This document shows positions 42,439 to 51,229 of a DNA stretch of 64,000 nt, piece after piece. Both the position numbers and the translations under genes were made by a program. Below the pieces are notes generated by a model that was given only the letters and a program-made list of their open reading frames with translations, made no database searches and was not told the origin of the DNA. How positions within the stretch are numbered: position 1 is the stretch's first letter; each line of letters starts with the position of its first letter. This DNA comes from Chloroflexota bacterium (lineage in GTDB: Bacteria > Chloroflexota > Anaerolineae > Anaerolineales > VGOW01), in the NCBI GenBank assembly GCA_016875735.1, contig VGOW01000004.1, positions 40,881 through 104,880 on the forward strand, in the 5' to 3' direction.

Positions 42439-43194
42439 ATGGCGCAACTCAAAGACAAAGTGGCAATCGTCACCGGCGCGGCGCGCGGGTTGGGCCGCGC
42501 CTTTTGCGTGGGGTTGGCGGAGGCGGGCGCGTTCGTCGCCGCCGCCGATATTGATCTGGCGGGCGCGCAGGAAACCGCCGAACAGATCAACGCGGGCGGC
42601 GGAGACGCTATTGCGGTGACGGTGGATGTTTCCGATGAAGTATCCACTCAGCAAATGGCGGCGACCACCGCCGAGCGTTGGCGGCGGATCGATATTTTGA
42701 TCAACAATGCGGCGGTGTACGCTGGATTGGAACGAAAACTGTTCGATGCGATTGCGGTGGCCGAATGGGATCGGGTGATGGCGGTAAATGTGAAAGGGCC
42801 GTGGTTGTGCGCCCGCGCCGTCTTCCCGATGATGAAGGCGCAGAAGTCGGGCAAGATCATCAATGTGGCTTCGGCCACGTTTTACAGCGGCTCGGCGCAG
42901 TGGTCGCATTACGTCACCTCAAAAGGCGGCGTCATCGGACTCACCCGCGCGCTGGCGAAAGAACTCGGCGATCACGGCGTGAACGTCAACGCCATCGCGC
43001 CCGGCTTCACCCTCACCGAAGCCAGCCAATCGCTCATTGCCAACGCCGAAAAGTATGGCGTGGATCGCGGCGCGATCAAACGCGCCGAACAGCCGGATGA
43101 TGTGGTGGGGCTGGCCGTCTTCCTGGCCTCGCCCGCCAGCGACTTCATCACCGGGCAGACGATCATTGTTGACGGCGGGCGGCAATTGAATTAG
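42439..43194 (+). CDS. Short-chain dehydrogenase/reductase (3-oxoacyl-ACP reductase-like)
   Basis: A 251-residue classical SDR. It has the Rossmann motif VTGAARGLGRAF, NNAAVY, a serine in NVASATFYSGS, the YVTSK catalytic pair and a terminal TGQTIIVDGGRQLN. The start is ATG 42439, preceded by TGAGGAG; a GTG two codons earlier is possible. It probably oxidises or reduces an alcohol of the same pathway as the aldehyde dehydrogenase upstream. Two short heptamer-like units (gtatccc, caccact) separate it from the Nudix gene. Confidence 0.9.
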   Translation: MAQLKDKVAIVTGAARGLGRAFCVGLAEAGAFVAAADIDLAGAQETAEQINAGGGDAIAVTVDVSDEVSTQQMAATTAERWRRIDILINNAAVYAGLERKLFDAIAVAEWDRVMAVNVKGPWLCARAVFPMMKAQKSGKIINVASATFYSGSAQWSHYVTSKGGVIGLTRALAKELGDHGVNVNAIAPGFTLTEASQSLIANAEKYGVDRGAIKRAEQPDDVVGLAVFLASPASDFITGQTIIVDGGRQLN

Positions 43195-43211
43195 TATCCC
43201 CACCACTCACG

Positions 43212-43727
43212 ATGACAATTGCATACAAGTTTTGCCCACACTGCGGCGCGGCGCTGATCGTCGGCCCCGTTTCCGGCCATGTGCGCGAGCACTGCCCGGC
43301 CTGCGGGTTCATCGCCTTTCACAATCCCGCGCCGGTCGGCCTCGCGGTGATCATGCACGAAGGCAAAGTGGCGCTCGTGCGCCGCGCTCTGCCGCCGCTC
43401 AAAGGCTATTGGGCGCCGCCCGGCGGGCATATCGAACTGGGCGAGTCGGCGCCCGAAGCCACAGTCCGTGAAGCCAAAGAAGAATGCGGATTGGACATCG
43501 CGCTCGACAGATTGATCGGCGTATATTCGCAAGCGGATGTGCGAACGATCATCATCGCCTATCTCGCCCATTCGATTGGCGGCGCGCCGACGGCTGGCGA
43601 CGATGCGGTGGAGGTTGGATTGTTCGATGAGTGGCCGCCACAGCCGCCGCCCGATCCCGCATGGGCGACCGCCACCGATCACTGGTTTTACGGCGTGCTG
43701 CGTGAGTTGGGCGCAGCCGTAGGATAA
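43212..43727 (+). CDS. Nudix hydrolase with N-terminal zinc ribbon
   Basis: A 171-residue protein. The first 35 residues form a zinc ribbon with two cysteine pairs (FCPHCG and CPACGF). A Nudix fold follows, with the box GGHIELGESAPEATVREAKEECGL running from the GG at about residue 73. Ribbon-Nudix proteins hydrolyse ADP-ribose, NADH or other nucleotide diphosphates. The box glutamates are intact (REAKEE). It may serve general housekeeping and need not belong to the catabolic operon. Its last bases overlap the start of the decayed regulator gene. Confidence 0.88.
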   Translation: MTIAYKFCPHCGAALIVGPVSGHVREHCPACGFIAFHNPAPVGLAVIMHEGKVALVRRALPPLKGYWAPPGGHIELGESAPEATVREAKEECGLDIALDRLIGVYSQADVRTIIIAYLAHSIGGAPTAGDDAVEVGLFDEWPPQPPPDPAWATATDHWFYGVLRELGAAVG

Positions 43728-44291
43728 TGCCGATTGATCAGCACCGCTGCTTATTCTACGAGCGCGCGGACGATCTTTGGACTCTGTGTTGCCCTCTCAT
43801 TCAGGACAACGCGCGCTTCGGCTTCCAGTGGCTCTACGTTGCCGACGATCACGAGCCGCGCGATGTTCAACTTGGTTCGTGCCGGGCGAGGAAACGGAAA
43901 CGAGTCGCGCCGCTCCCCATGCCCCCTCGCCGACCAACGTCAGACCCAAACCGCCGATCTATAACTTCGAAGCGCCCGCGCCATTGGTCGCCGCCCACGC
44001 CGGCCAACAACGATGGAAGATACACTGTCTTGGCGAGCTGCGCGTGTTTCGGCAGGATGGCACGCCGGTGCAGTGGAATCGGATTCAGGGGGCGACCCTC
44101 AAAACCAAAACCCTCTTCGCCTATTTGTTGCATCGCGGGCAGAAAGGCGCGGCGGTTGAAGAGATCGCCGATCTGCTCTGGCCGGAGGCCAGCTCTACCG
44201 AGCCAAGCCTCAACCGGCTTTATCACACCGTTCACTGTTTGCGAATGGCTCTCAGCCCGGAACTCACCTCTCACCTCATTCACGAAGAATT
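43727..44291 (+). pseudogene. Decayed MEDS-BTAD regulator
   Basis: Fragments of a gene like the one at 35.7 kb. Frame 1 (from 43727) begins like its MEDS domain: RCLFYERADDLWTLC and FQWLYVADDHEPRD. After about 45 codons the match moves to another frame, from about 43960, where APAPLVAAHAGQQRWKIHCL and the BTAD winged helix (IADLLWPEASS...) follow. So most of MEDS is lost, with a frameshift, and the BTAD TPRs are missing after LRMALSPELTS. The second frame runs open into the following Old Yellow Enzyme gene, but the homology clearly changes there. I see no intact gene. Confidence 0.75.
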
Positions 44292-44301
44292 AGGGCATAC
44301 T

Positions 44302-45807
44302 ATGACGACTCACTCCCGATATCCTCTCCTTTTCTCGCCGCTCAGCACCAATAACTTGATTCTGCTCAACCGCCTCGTCGTGCCGGCGATGGTCACGCGC
44401 CTGCCGGGCGAAGATGGTTTTGTCAATCAAGACACGATTGATCGGTACGTGCGTTTCTCGAAGGGGGAGGTCGGCCTGATCATCGTCGAGGCCACCGCTA
44501 TTCACACCGCCAAGAGCGGCCAACTGCTCCGCCTCGGCGCGGACGAATTCATTCCCGGCCACCGTGATCTCGTCAAGCAAGTTCACGACGCCGGGCCCTC
44601 CAAAGTCGCTCTGCAAATCATCCACTTCCTCAAAATTGCCCGAAGCGGCTGGCGGCAGACGGTGGAGATGCTGTCGAAGGATGAAATCAAGGCCATCGTT
44701 CGAGGCTACGGGGAGGCGGCGGCCCGGACCCGCGAAGCCGGCTACGATGCGGTGGAGTTGCACATGGCCCACTCGTACACCATGTCCTCGTTCATGTCGG
44801 CTCGCAACAAACGCAGTGATGAATACGGCGGGCGCAGCCTCGAAACACGCATGAGGCTGATGAGCGAAGTGATGGTTGAAGCCCGCCGCATGTGCGGCCC
44901 CGACTATCCCATCGGTGTGCGCTTCGACGGCGAGGAGTGCATCAAGGACGGCTACAGCATCGGCGACTCGAAGTATTTTGCCTTGCGCATGGCGCAGTTG
45001 AGCATGGATTACATCAGCATTTCGGCGGGCGGCAAGTTCGAGGATGCAGTCAAACGCGAAGGACACCCGCTCGATCCGTACACCGGCTACTCCGGCGACC
45101 GCACCATGCCGCCGCTCACTTACCCGCTCAACGTCAATGTCTATCTGGCCGATGCCATCAAAGCCTTCATCAACGCGCACGGCTTCAACACGCCGGTGAT
45201 CACTGCCGGGCGCATTACCAACGCCGGGCAAGCCGAGGAATTACTGAAGGGCGGCAAGGCTGATTTGATCGGCATGGCGCGCGCTATCCTCGCCGACGCC
45301 GACTTGCCCAAGAAGTCGCGGGAGGGGCGCGAAGATCAGATCGTCTATTGCATTTACGGCAACATCTGCAAGCAACTGGAGGAGAACTACAAGAAAGTTC
45401 GGTGCGGCAGCTTGTGGCCCAAAGAATATCTGCACGCGCCCGAATCCGCCGACGCGGCGCCGCCCCATTGGCCGAACGGCGGCAAACTGCAATTGGAACT
45501 GCGCGAGAACGGGCGGCTGCGTGTGGATTGGGAAGCGGCGGCGGACAACGAGGGCATGTATGGCTACGAAGTCTTTCGCTCGGTCAACGACGGGCCGTAT
45601 GCTCACCTCACATCATCGCGCTCAACGGCGCATGTGGATGAGCAAGCGCTGGCCGGCAACAAATATTCATACTTCGTCCGCCCCTACGATCTGGCTGGCA
45701 ATCGCGGCCCGCAATCCAACGTCGCCGAAGTCGTTGTTAATCCCGACTTCGGCCTGCCGGACGGCGTCAGCATCGCCCTCGACGGAAAGGTGATCGCCAA
45801 CTCATGA
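44302..45807 (+). CDS. Old Yellow Enzyme family NADH:flavin oxidoreductase with FN3-like C-terminal domain
   Basis: A 501-residue protein. Residues 1 to about 365 are an OYE-type FMN barrel (YDAVELHMAHSYTMSSFMSARNKRSD..., VITAGRITNAGQAEELLKGGKADLIGMARAIL). It carries the cysteines CIYGNIC seen where the [4Fe-4S] cluster sits in 2,4-dienoyl-CoA reductase-type enzymes, but the C-terminal FAD/NAD domains are absent. Instead residues 380-490 read like a fibronectin type III domain (LRVDWEAAADNEGMYGYEVFRS ... YSYFVRPYDLAGNRGPQSN). The ATG is 44302; the upstream open frame belongs to the decayed regulator. It overlaps the next ATG by 4 bases. Confidence 0.8.
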   Translation: MTTHSRYPLLFSPLSTNNLILLNRLVVPAMVTRLPGEDGFVNQDTIDRYVRFSKGEVGLIIVEATAIHTAKSGQLLRLGADEFIPGHRDLVKQVHDAGPSKVALQIIHFLKIARSGWRQTVEMLSKDEIKAIVRGYGEAAARTREAGYDAVELHMAHSYTMSSFMSARNKRSDEYGGRSLETRMRLMSEVMVEARRMCGPDYPIGVRFDGEECIKDGYSIGDSKYFALRMAQLSMDYISISAGGKFEDAVKREGHPLDPYTGYSGDRTMPPLTYPLNVNVYLADAIKAFINAHGFNTPVITAGRITNAGQAEELLKGGKADLIGMARAILADADLPKKSREGREDQIVYCIYGNICKQLEENYKKVRCGSLWPKEYLHAPESADAAPPHWPNGGKLQLELRENGRLRVDWEAAADNEGMYGYEVFRSVNDGPYAHLTSSRSTAHVDEQALAGNKYSYFVRPYDLAGNRGPQSNVAEVVVNPDFGLPDGVSIALDGKVIANS

Positions 45808-46586
45808 CCGACACCCTGCAAGGCCGCACTGCACTTGTGACTGGGGCAAGCAAGGGCGCGGGCAAAGCCATTGCGCTGGCCCTCGCCGAAGCCGGAGCCG
45901 ATGTCGCCATCTGCGCTCGCAATCAAGTCGAACTCGATTCGGTGGCCGAGCTGATCAGAGCCAAAGGCCGCCGCGCGTTTGCCGTCACTTGTGACGTGAC
46001 GGACGCCGGGCAGGTGGCCGCATTGCCGGATGCCGTGAGCAATGAGTTGGGCGCGGTGGATATTTTGGTGAACAACGCCGGGGCCGCCGAGAGCCACAAA
46101 TTCGTCGGCCACCCCGATGAATTGTGGAACCGAATGATCGAGATCAACTTGACCAGCGTGTATCGCGTGTCGAAGGCCTTCGTGCCCGGCATGATCGAAC
46201 GCAAGTGGGGGCGGGTGATCGTTATCGCCTCGATCTCCAGCAAACACGGCGCGCGTTACGTGACGGCTTACACCGCCGCGAAGCATGGCGTGTTGGGCCT
46301 CGTGCGCGCGCTGGCGATGGAACTCGTTTCCTCCAACATCACCGTCAACGCCATCTGCCCCGGCTACTTGGATACGCCGATGACCGACGCCAGCATCGCC
46401 AACATTGTCAAACGCACCGGAAAGTCCGAAGAAGAAGCGCGCAAAATCATCGCCTCGACCAACCCGCAGGGCCGCCTCATCACCGTCGAGGAAGTGGCCG
46501 CCCTCACCGTCATGCTCGCCGGTGACTCCGCTCGCGGCATCACCGCTCAATCCATCACCATTGATGGAGGACAACTCCAACATTGA
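45804..46586 (+). CDS. Short-chain dehydrogenase/reductase
   Basis: A 260-residue classical SDR: VTGASKGAGKAIALALAEAG at the start, NNAGAAE, a serine in IASISSKHG, the YTAAK catalytic pair and IDGGQLQH at the end. The GASKGAGK variant of the glycine motif is intact. It starts inside the OYE stop (ATGA) and so is translationally coupled to the OYE-FN3 gene. In the set OYE, SDR, enoyl-CoA hydratase and acyl-CoA dehydrogenase, it would fit 3-hydroxyacyl-CoA or ring-alcohol oxidation. Confidence 0.9.
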   Translation: MTDTLQGRTALVTGASKGAGKAIALALAEAGADVAICARNQVELDSVAELIRAKGRRAFAVTCDVTDAGQVAALPDAVSNELGAVDILVNNAGAAESHKFVGHPDELWNRMIEINLTSVYRVSKAFVPGMIERKWGRVIVIASISSKHGARYVTAYTAAKHGVLGLVRALAMELVSSNITVNAICPGYLDTPMTDASIANIVKRTGKSEEEARKIIASTNPQGRLITVEEVAALTVMLAGDSARGITAQSITIDGGQLQH

Positions 46587-46587
46587 T

Positions 46588-46657
46588 GATTGACGATTGT
46601 TGATTGTTGATTACAGCGTCAATCAGCAACCAGCAATCAGCAATCAGCAATCAGCAA
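46588..46657. repeat. Mirrored heptamer array before the enoyl-CoA hydratase
   Basis: Ten units in exact 7-base phase: gattgac, gattgtt, gattgtt, gattaca, gcgtcaa, then tcagcaa, ccagcaa and three further tcagcaa. The next gene's ATG starts four bases later without a Shine-Dalgarno sequence. Confidence 0.86.
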
Positions 46658-46661
46658 TCTT

Positions 46662-47450
46662 ATGTTCGACTTCGACTACCAAGTTTCCAACTTCGTCGCC
46701 ACCATCACCCTCAACCGCCCCGATGTCCTCAATGCCCTCACGCTGGACATCTATGCTCAACTGCGCGATCTGTTTGTCGATTTGCGGAAAGACGACAGCG
46801 CGCGAGTCGTCGTCATCACCGGCGCAGGGCGCGCGTTTTGCTCCGGCGGCGACGTTCACGAGATCATCGGCGCGTTGATCGACGCCGACATGCGCGCGCA
46901 CATCGACTTCACCCGCATGACCGGCGCGTTGGTGGCGAACATGCGCCTGCTCGATAAACCGATCATCGCCGCCCTCAACGGCACGACTGCCGGAGCCGGA
47001 GCCGTGATCGCGTTGGCGGCCGACTTCCGGATCATGTCCGAGAAGGCCAAGTTCGCTTTCCTCTTCACCCGAGTCGGGTTGACCGGCGCCGATATGGGCG
47101 CGGCCTATCTCCTCCCGCGCCTCATTGGCATGAGCCGCGCCACCGAGATTCTCATGCTCGGCGATGATATCGATCCGGCTACTGCTGAGCGAATCGGGTT
47201 GGTCAATCGAGTCGTCGCCCCCGAGTCCGTTCTGCCCGCTTCGATGGAACTGGCCGAACGATTGGCGAAGGGGCCCACGCTGGCGCTCTCGATGACCAAA
47301 CGAATGTTGAACAACGAGTGGAATATGGATTTGCTCTCGGCTCTCGAATCCGAAGCGCAGGCGCAAGCGTTGATGATGATGGGGCAGGATCACCGAATTT
47401 TCTACGAGGCGTTCAAGGAAAAAATGAAGCCGGAGTTCAAGGGAAGATGA
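46662..47450 (+). CDS. Enoyl-CoA hydratase/isomerase
   Basis: A 262-residue crotonase-fold protein. It has the oxyanion segments ITGAGRAFCSGGD and LNGTTAGAGAVIALAADFRI. In the second segment, the first catalytic glutamate is not where the classical hydratase has it (Glu144). The second position is also not glutamate (FTRVGLTGADMGAAYLLPR), so the reaction may differ from simple hydration. It may instead be a dienoyl-CoA isomerase or a ring hydrolase. It lies between the SDR and the acyl-CoA dehydrogenase. There is no ribosome site; the start abuts the heptamer array. Confidence 0.88.
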   Translation: MFDFDYQVSNFVATITLNRPDVLNALTLDIYAQLRDLFVDLRKDDSARVVVITGAGRAFCSGGDVHEIIGALIDADMRAHIDFTRMTGALVANMRLLDKPIIAALNGTTAGAGAVIALAADFRIMSEKAKFAFLFTRVGLTGADMGAAYLLPRLIGMSRATEILMLGDDIDPATAERIGLVNRVVAPESVLPASMELAERLAKGPTLALSMTKRMLNNEWNMDLLSALESEAQAQALMMMGQDHRIFYEAFKEKMKPEFKGR

Positions 47451-47530
47451 TCCACGAAGAGACACGAATGGACGCCAAGCGTTTCTATTGTCTTCGTGGG
47501 ATTTCGCGCAACTTCGTGGAATGATTTTTC
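47451..47530. repeat. Decamer array (cacgaag family) before the second acyl-CoA dehydrogenase
   Basis: Eight units near 10 bases: tccacgaaga, gacacgaatg, gacgccaagc, then complementary-type tcttcgtggg, atttcgcgca and acttcgtgga. The family is the same as at 40.9 kb and the right end of the window. No ribosome site is seen before the following ATG. Confidence 0.8.
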
Positions 47531-47539
47531 CGTTGCGTT

Positions 47540-48688
47540 ATGGACTTCTCTCTTTCCGACTCTCAACGCGCAGTGCAAACCCTCGCCCGCGAGTTCGCGC
47601 AGGCCGAAGTCGCGCCGCTGTCGCGCGAGATGGATGAGAAGGCCGAAATGCCCCGCTCGCTTCCCAAGCGCATGGGCGAGATCGGTTTGCTCGGCGGGCC
47701 ATTGCCGAAGGAATACGGCGGCGGGGGTTGGGACTCCGTTTCACTGGCGTTGGCTTACGAGGAATTGGGGCGGGTGGATTCGTCCGTGCGCGGGTTGATG
47801 ACCGTGCACACCAGCCTCGTGTCGCAGTGCATTCTGGCCTGGGGCGCGGACTCTCAAAAGCAAACCTATCTGCCCAAACTGGCCAGCGGCGAATGGATCG
47901 GCTGTTACGCCCTCACCGAGCCCAATGCCGGATCGGACGCGGGGAGCATGGAAAGCGCGGCCACCGAAGATGGCGGCGATTATCTTCTCGACGGCGAAAA
48001 AATCTGGATCACCAACGGCGGTGTGGCCGACGTGGCGCTGGTGTTCGCCTCGCGCGATCGGAGTCTCAAACACAAAGGCATCTGCGCCTTCATCGTCCCC
48101 ACGAACACATCCGGATTCCACCGCGAGCCGATGCCCGGCAAAGAACTCGGCCATCGCGCTTCGAGCCACTCGCACATCACATTGCGGCAGTGCCGCGTGC
48201 CTAAGTCGGCGATGTTGGGCGAGCCGGGCGAGGGATTCAAAGTGGCGATGTCGGCTCTCGATCACGGGCGGTTGGGAGTGGCGGCGGGGGCGTTGGGGGT
48301 GGCGCAAGCGTGCCTCGATGCCAGCGCATCTTTTGTTCGCCAGCGGCGGCAGTTCGGCCAGCGCATCGGCGATATGCAAATGGCGCAGGCCGCCATCGCC
48401 AACATGGCCGCCGATGTGGACGCTTCGCGGATGCTGGTCTATCGCGCGGCGTGGCTCAAAGATCAAGGGCAACGAGCCACTCGCGAAACGTCCATCGCCA
48501 AACTGTTTGCTGTGGAAGCCGCCCTGCGCGCCGCCAATGAAGCGGTGCTTCTACACGGCGGGCGCGGCTACTCTACCGAATATCCGGTGGAGCGTTATTA
48601 CCGCGACATCAAAGGGATGCAAATCTACGAGGGCACGGCGCACATCCAGCGCATTGTGATCGCGCGCGATGTGATCGGGCAGGAGTGA
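47540..48688 (+). CDS. Acyl-CoA dehydrogenase (second)
   Basis: A 382-residue acyl-CoA dehydrogenase. YALTEPNAGSDAGSMES and WITNGGVADVALVF are the substrate/FAD signatures, and the C-terminal IYEGTAHIQRIVIARDVIG is canonical. The GGRGYSTEYPVERYYRDIKG segment is also present. It most likely acts with the enoyl-CoA hydratase and SDR encoded just before in a beta-oxidation-like or ring-reduction route, passing electrons to ETF. It overlaps the region holding the ribosome site (AGGAG at the stop) of the following ligase gene. Confidence 0.92.
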   Translation: MDFSLSDSQRAVQTLAREFAQAEVAPLSREMDEKAEMPRSLPKRMGEIGLLGGPLPKEYGGGGWDSVSLALAYEELGRVDSSVRGLMTVHTSLVSQCILAWGADSQKQTYLPKLASGEWIGCYALTEPNAGSDAGSMESAATEDGGDYLLDGEKIWITNGGVADVALVFASRDRSLKHKGICAFIVPTNTSGFHREPMPGKELGHRASSHSHITLRQCRVPKSAMLGEPGEGFKVAMSALDHGRLGVAAGALGVAQACLDASASFVRQRRQFGQRIGDMQMAQAAIANMAADVDASRMLVYRAAWLKDQGQRATRETSIAKLFAVEAALRAANEAVLLHGGRGYSTEYPVERYYRDIKGMQIYEGTAHIQRIVIARDVIGQE

Positions 48689-48693
48689 CTTGT

Positions 48694-49480
48694 ATGCGAA
48701 AGACCTCCGACGTTCCCCTTCACTACAACGCCGTGGACATTTTGGAACGGAATCTTGAGGAACGCGCCGACAAGATCGCCCTCTACAGCCCGGAGCGGGC
48801 GATGACCTTCCGCGAAGTGTCGAATGAGGTCAATCAAGTGGGCCGCGCCCTTCTCAAACTTGGCCTGCGCTTCGGCGACATCGTTGGCATCCTTTCGGTC
48901 GATTGCCCGGAGTGGGCCGCGTCGTTCTTCGGCATTGTGAAAATTGGCGGCGTGGCGATTGGCATGAACACCATGCTCACCACGCGTGAATGCGATTACA
49001 TTCTGCGCGACAGTCGCGCCCGCGCGCTCATCGTCCATGAATCGCTTTTGCCTTCCATCGAGCAAGTCCGCGAAGGTCTGCCGTTTCTCGAACACGTTAT
49101 CGTGATCGGGCGACCAGCGCGCCCCGGCGATCTGCCGTATCGCAATTGGATCGGCGACCGGCCCGTCGAATTGGAAGCCGCCCCGACAACCGCGATGACT
49201 ACTGCATGTTGAATTATTCCAGCGGCACAACAGGCGAACCGAAAGGAATCTTGCACGCGCAGAAAGACTTGCCGATCAGCGCGCAGTTGTATGCCGCCGA
49301 TGCGATTGGGATGACGGAGGCCGACCGCACCTTTGCCGTCGCCAAACTCTTCTTCACCTATGGATCAGGCAACAATTTGATCTATCCATGGTATCTCGGC
49401 GCGAGCGTTGTAATTTCCCCGCTCCCCTCCCGCGTTGCCACCAAAGGCCGGGTGTATTGTTTGCTGGAGGGCCGCGTGAG
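48694..49480 (+). pseudogene. Benzoate-CoA-ligase-like gene, frameshifted and 3'-truncated
   Basis: The start follows AGGAG with normal spacing and reads like aromatic acid-CoA ligases (PLHYNAVDILERNLEERADK, VNQVGRALLKLGLRFGD). Near 49190 one base change of length shifts the frame: ...APTT then, in the other frame, RDDYCMLNYSSGTTGEPKG, the phosphate loop. The product would stop at 49212. The second frame continues as far as LIYPWYLGASVVISPLP and then loses similarity, where about 330 C-terminal residues should follow. The join with livH lies at about 49430-49480. No functional enzyme is expected unless the frameshift is a sequencing error, and even then the C-terminus is gone. Confidence 0.85.
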
Positions 49481-49483
49481 TTT

Positions 49484-50191
49484 ATGGCCGGTCTATCGCC
49501 ATTGGTGAGTGTGCTGTTGGTCGCGCCATTGATGTTTGGGCTGGGCATCTTACTTCAGCGGGGCTTGCTGAATCGCACTCTGAACACCGGGATGCTGCCG
49601 CCACTGCTCACTACCTTCGGGCTGTCGGTGATCGTTCAGAACGTTTTGCAGATCGGTTTCTCTGCTGATACTCAAGGATTGGATGCCGGATCGCTCGAAG
49701 TGGCCAGCGCGCAAGTTGTGCCGGGTGTGACATTGGGCGTTTTGCCGCTAATCACATTCGCCGTGTGCGTATTGATACTGGCCGGTTTGAATTTGCTCTT
49801 CTCCCGCACACCGCTTGGCCGCGCCTTTCGCGCCACTTCGGATGATCCGGCGACGGCGGAGCTCATGGGCATCAACAGCCGACAAATTTACGGATTGGCA
49901 ATGGGACTCTCGTTGGCGGTTGTGGCAGTGGGCGGCGTATTGCTCGGTGTCCGCACCACCTTTGCGCCTTCCGATGGCCCGGCGCGATTGATCTACGCTT
50001 TCGAGACGGTCATCATCGGCGGGCTGGGGAGTCTGTGGGGCACGTTGGCGGGCGGCATCATTCTCGGCGTGTCTCAAAACGTCGGCGCGCAGCTCAACCC
50101 GGCGTGGTTCCAACTCGCCGGACATTTGGTGACGCTGGCATTGCTCGCCTTTCGACCCACCGGTTTGTTTGCGCGCACTCGTGACGCATGA
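49484..50191 (+). CDS. livH: Branched-chain amino acid-type ABC permease LivH, 5'-truncated
   Basis: About 235 residues of a LivH permease: PPLLTTFGLSVIVQNVL, RAFRATSDDPATAELMGIN (the EAA-type cytoplasmic loop) and a C-terminal ETVIIGGLGSLWGTLAGG segment. Normal LivH is about 290 residues; the first 55-60 residues with the first membrane segments are missing and replaced by DNA of the truncated ligase. The frame is open upstream. The first usable in-family start is ATG 49484, with GGAGG 13 bases before it, so a shortened protein might be made. Function is doubtful. It overlaps livM by 4 bases. Confidence 0.8.
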   Translation: MAGLSPLVSVLLVAPLMFGLGILLQRGLLNRTLNTGMLPPLLTTFGLSVIVQNVLQIGFSADTQGLDAGSLEVASAQVVPGVTLGVLPLITFAVCVLILAGLNLLFSRTPLGRAFRATSDDPATAELMGINSRQIYGLAMGLSLAVVAVGGVLLGVRTTFAPSDGPARLIYAFETVIIGGLGSLWGTLAGGIILGVSQNVGAQLNPAWFQLAGHLVTLALLAFRPTGLFARTRDA

Positions 50192-51216
50192 AGGGCAATC
50201 GGATGCCGAAAAGCGAATCATTGCCCGCCGCTCCCGTGAAGCCGTTTCATCTTTCCTTGCGTGTGTTGGCGGTGTCGGGCATCGCCCTCGTCGCCGCATT
50301 GCTGTCACTGCCGTTGTGGGCCTCGGCCAATCTCATGCGCACGCTGGTCGAGTTCATTTGCTTTTTGGCGATGGCGCAAATGTGGGATCTGCTGGCGGGC
50401 TACAGCGGCATGGTTTCGTTCGGCCAGCAGACGTGGATTGGATTGGGCGGGTACACGCTGATCGTGTTCGCGGATGATTTGGGCGTGAACATGTTTTTGG
50501 CGGTGATCGTGGGGGGCGTCGTCACCGCGCTGGTGGCCGTGCCCACTGCCGCGCTCGCCTTTCGATTGCGCGGCGGATACTTCGCCGTTGGCACGTGGGT
50601 GATCGCCGAAGGGTTCCGATTGCTCATTGCCAGTTCCACCGAATGGCTGCAGGGAGGGCTTGGGCGCACGCTCACTGCCGCCGGAAACATGCCGCGCAAT
50701 GAGCGCGAGATGTTCACGTATTGGTTGGCGGTGGTGATCGGGGTGGGCTCGGTGATGCTAGTGTATTGGCTGATGCGCTCGCGCGTGGGACTCGGCCTCA
50801 CCGCCATCCGCGATTCGGAAGTGGCGGCCATGAGCGTGGGGGTGAAGATCACGCGCATCAAACTGCTGGTATTCATCATCGCCGCGTTCGGCACCGGAGT
50901 CGTCGGCGGGCTTATCTATCTCAACGCTCTGCGGATCACGCCTCAATCTTCGTTCAACATTCAGTGGGCGGCGTATATGGCCTTCATCGTTGTCATTGGC
51001 GGGCTGGGCACGATCGAAGGCCCGATCGTCGGCGCAGTGGTGTTTTTCACTCTGCGAGAATTCCTCGCGGACTTTGGGCCGTGGTCGCTCATTCTTCTCG
51101 GCGGCATCGCCGTCTTTATGATGCTGGTTGCGCCCGAAGGGCTGTGGGGTTTGGCGCACCGCCGTTGGGGCGCGGAGATTTTTCCCATTCGACGGCGGTT
51201 GAAACCGGAGTCGTGA
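50188..51216 (+). CDS. livM: Branched-chain amino acid-type ABC permease LivM
   Basis: A 342-residue permease with about ten hydrophobic segments. It has LAGYSGMVSFGQQTWIGLGGYTLIV near residues 70-95, the conserved LivM start, and the cytoplasmic loop LGLTAIRDSEVAAMSVGV. A long tail (RRWGAEIFPIRRRLKPES) follows. With LivH it forms the membrane channel of a Liv/urea/aromatic-acid uptake system. No binding protein or ATPase gene is in the window, so the transporter is incomplete locally. It starts inside the livH stop (ATGA). Confidence 0.92.
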   Translation: MKGNRMPKSESLPAAPVKPFHLSLRVLAVSGIALVAALLSLPLWASANLMRTLVEFICFLAMAQMWDLLAGYSGMVSFGQQTWIGLGGYTLIVFADDLGVNMFLAVIVGGVVTALVAVPTAALAFRLRGGYFAVGTWVIAEGFRLLIASSTEWLQGGLGRTLTAAGNMPRNEREMFTYWLAVVIGVGSVMLVYWLMRSRVGLGLTAIRDSEVAAMSVGVKITRIKLLVFIIAAFGTGVVGGLIYLNALRITPQSSFNIQWAAYMAFIVVIGGLGTIEGPIVGAVVFFTLREFLADFGPWSLILLGGIAVFMMLVAPEGLWGLAHRRWGAEIFPIRRRLKPES

Positions 51217-51229
51217 ACACGGAGGCAGT

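Noticed and set aside
43777..44301. The open frame upstream of the OYE ATG taken as an N-terminal domain
   Set aside because: Its first part is off-frame MEDS sequence and the rest is a truncated BTAD fragment; OYE proteins begin near the chosen ATG. I treat it as a remnant.
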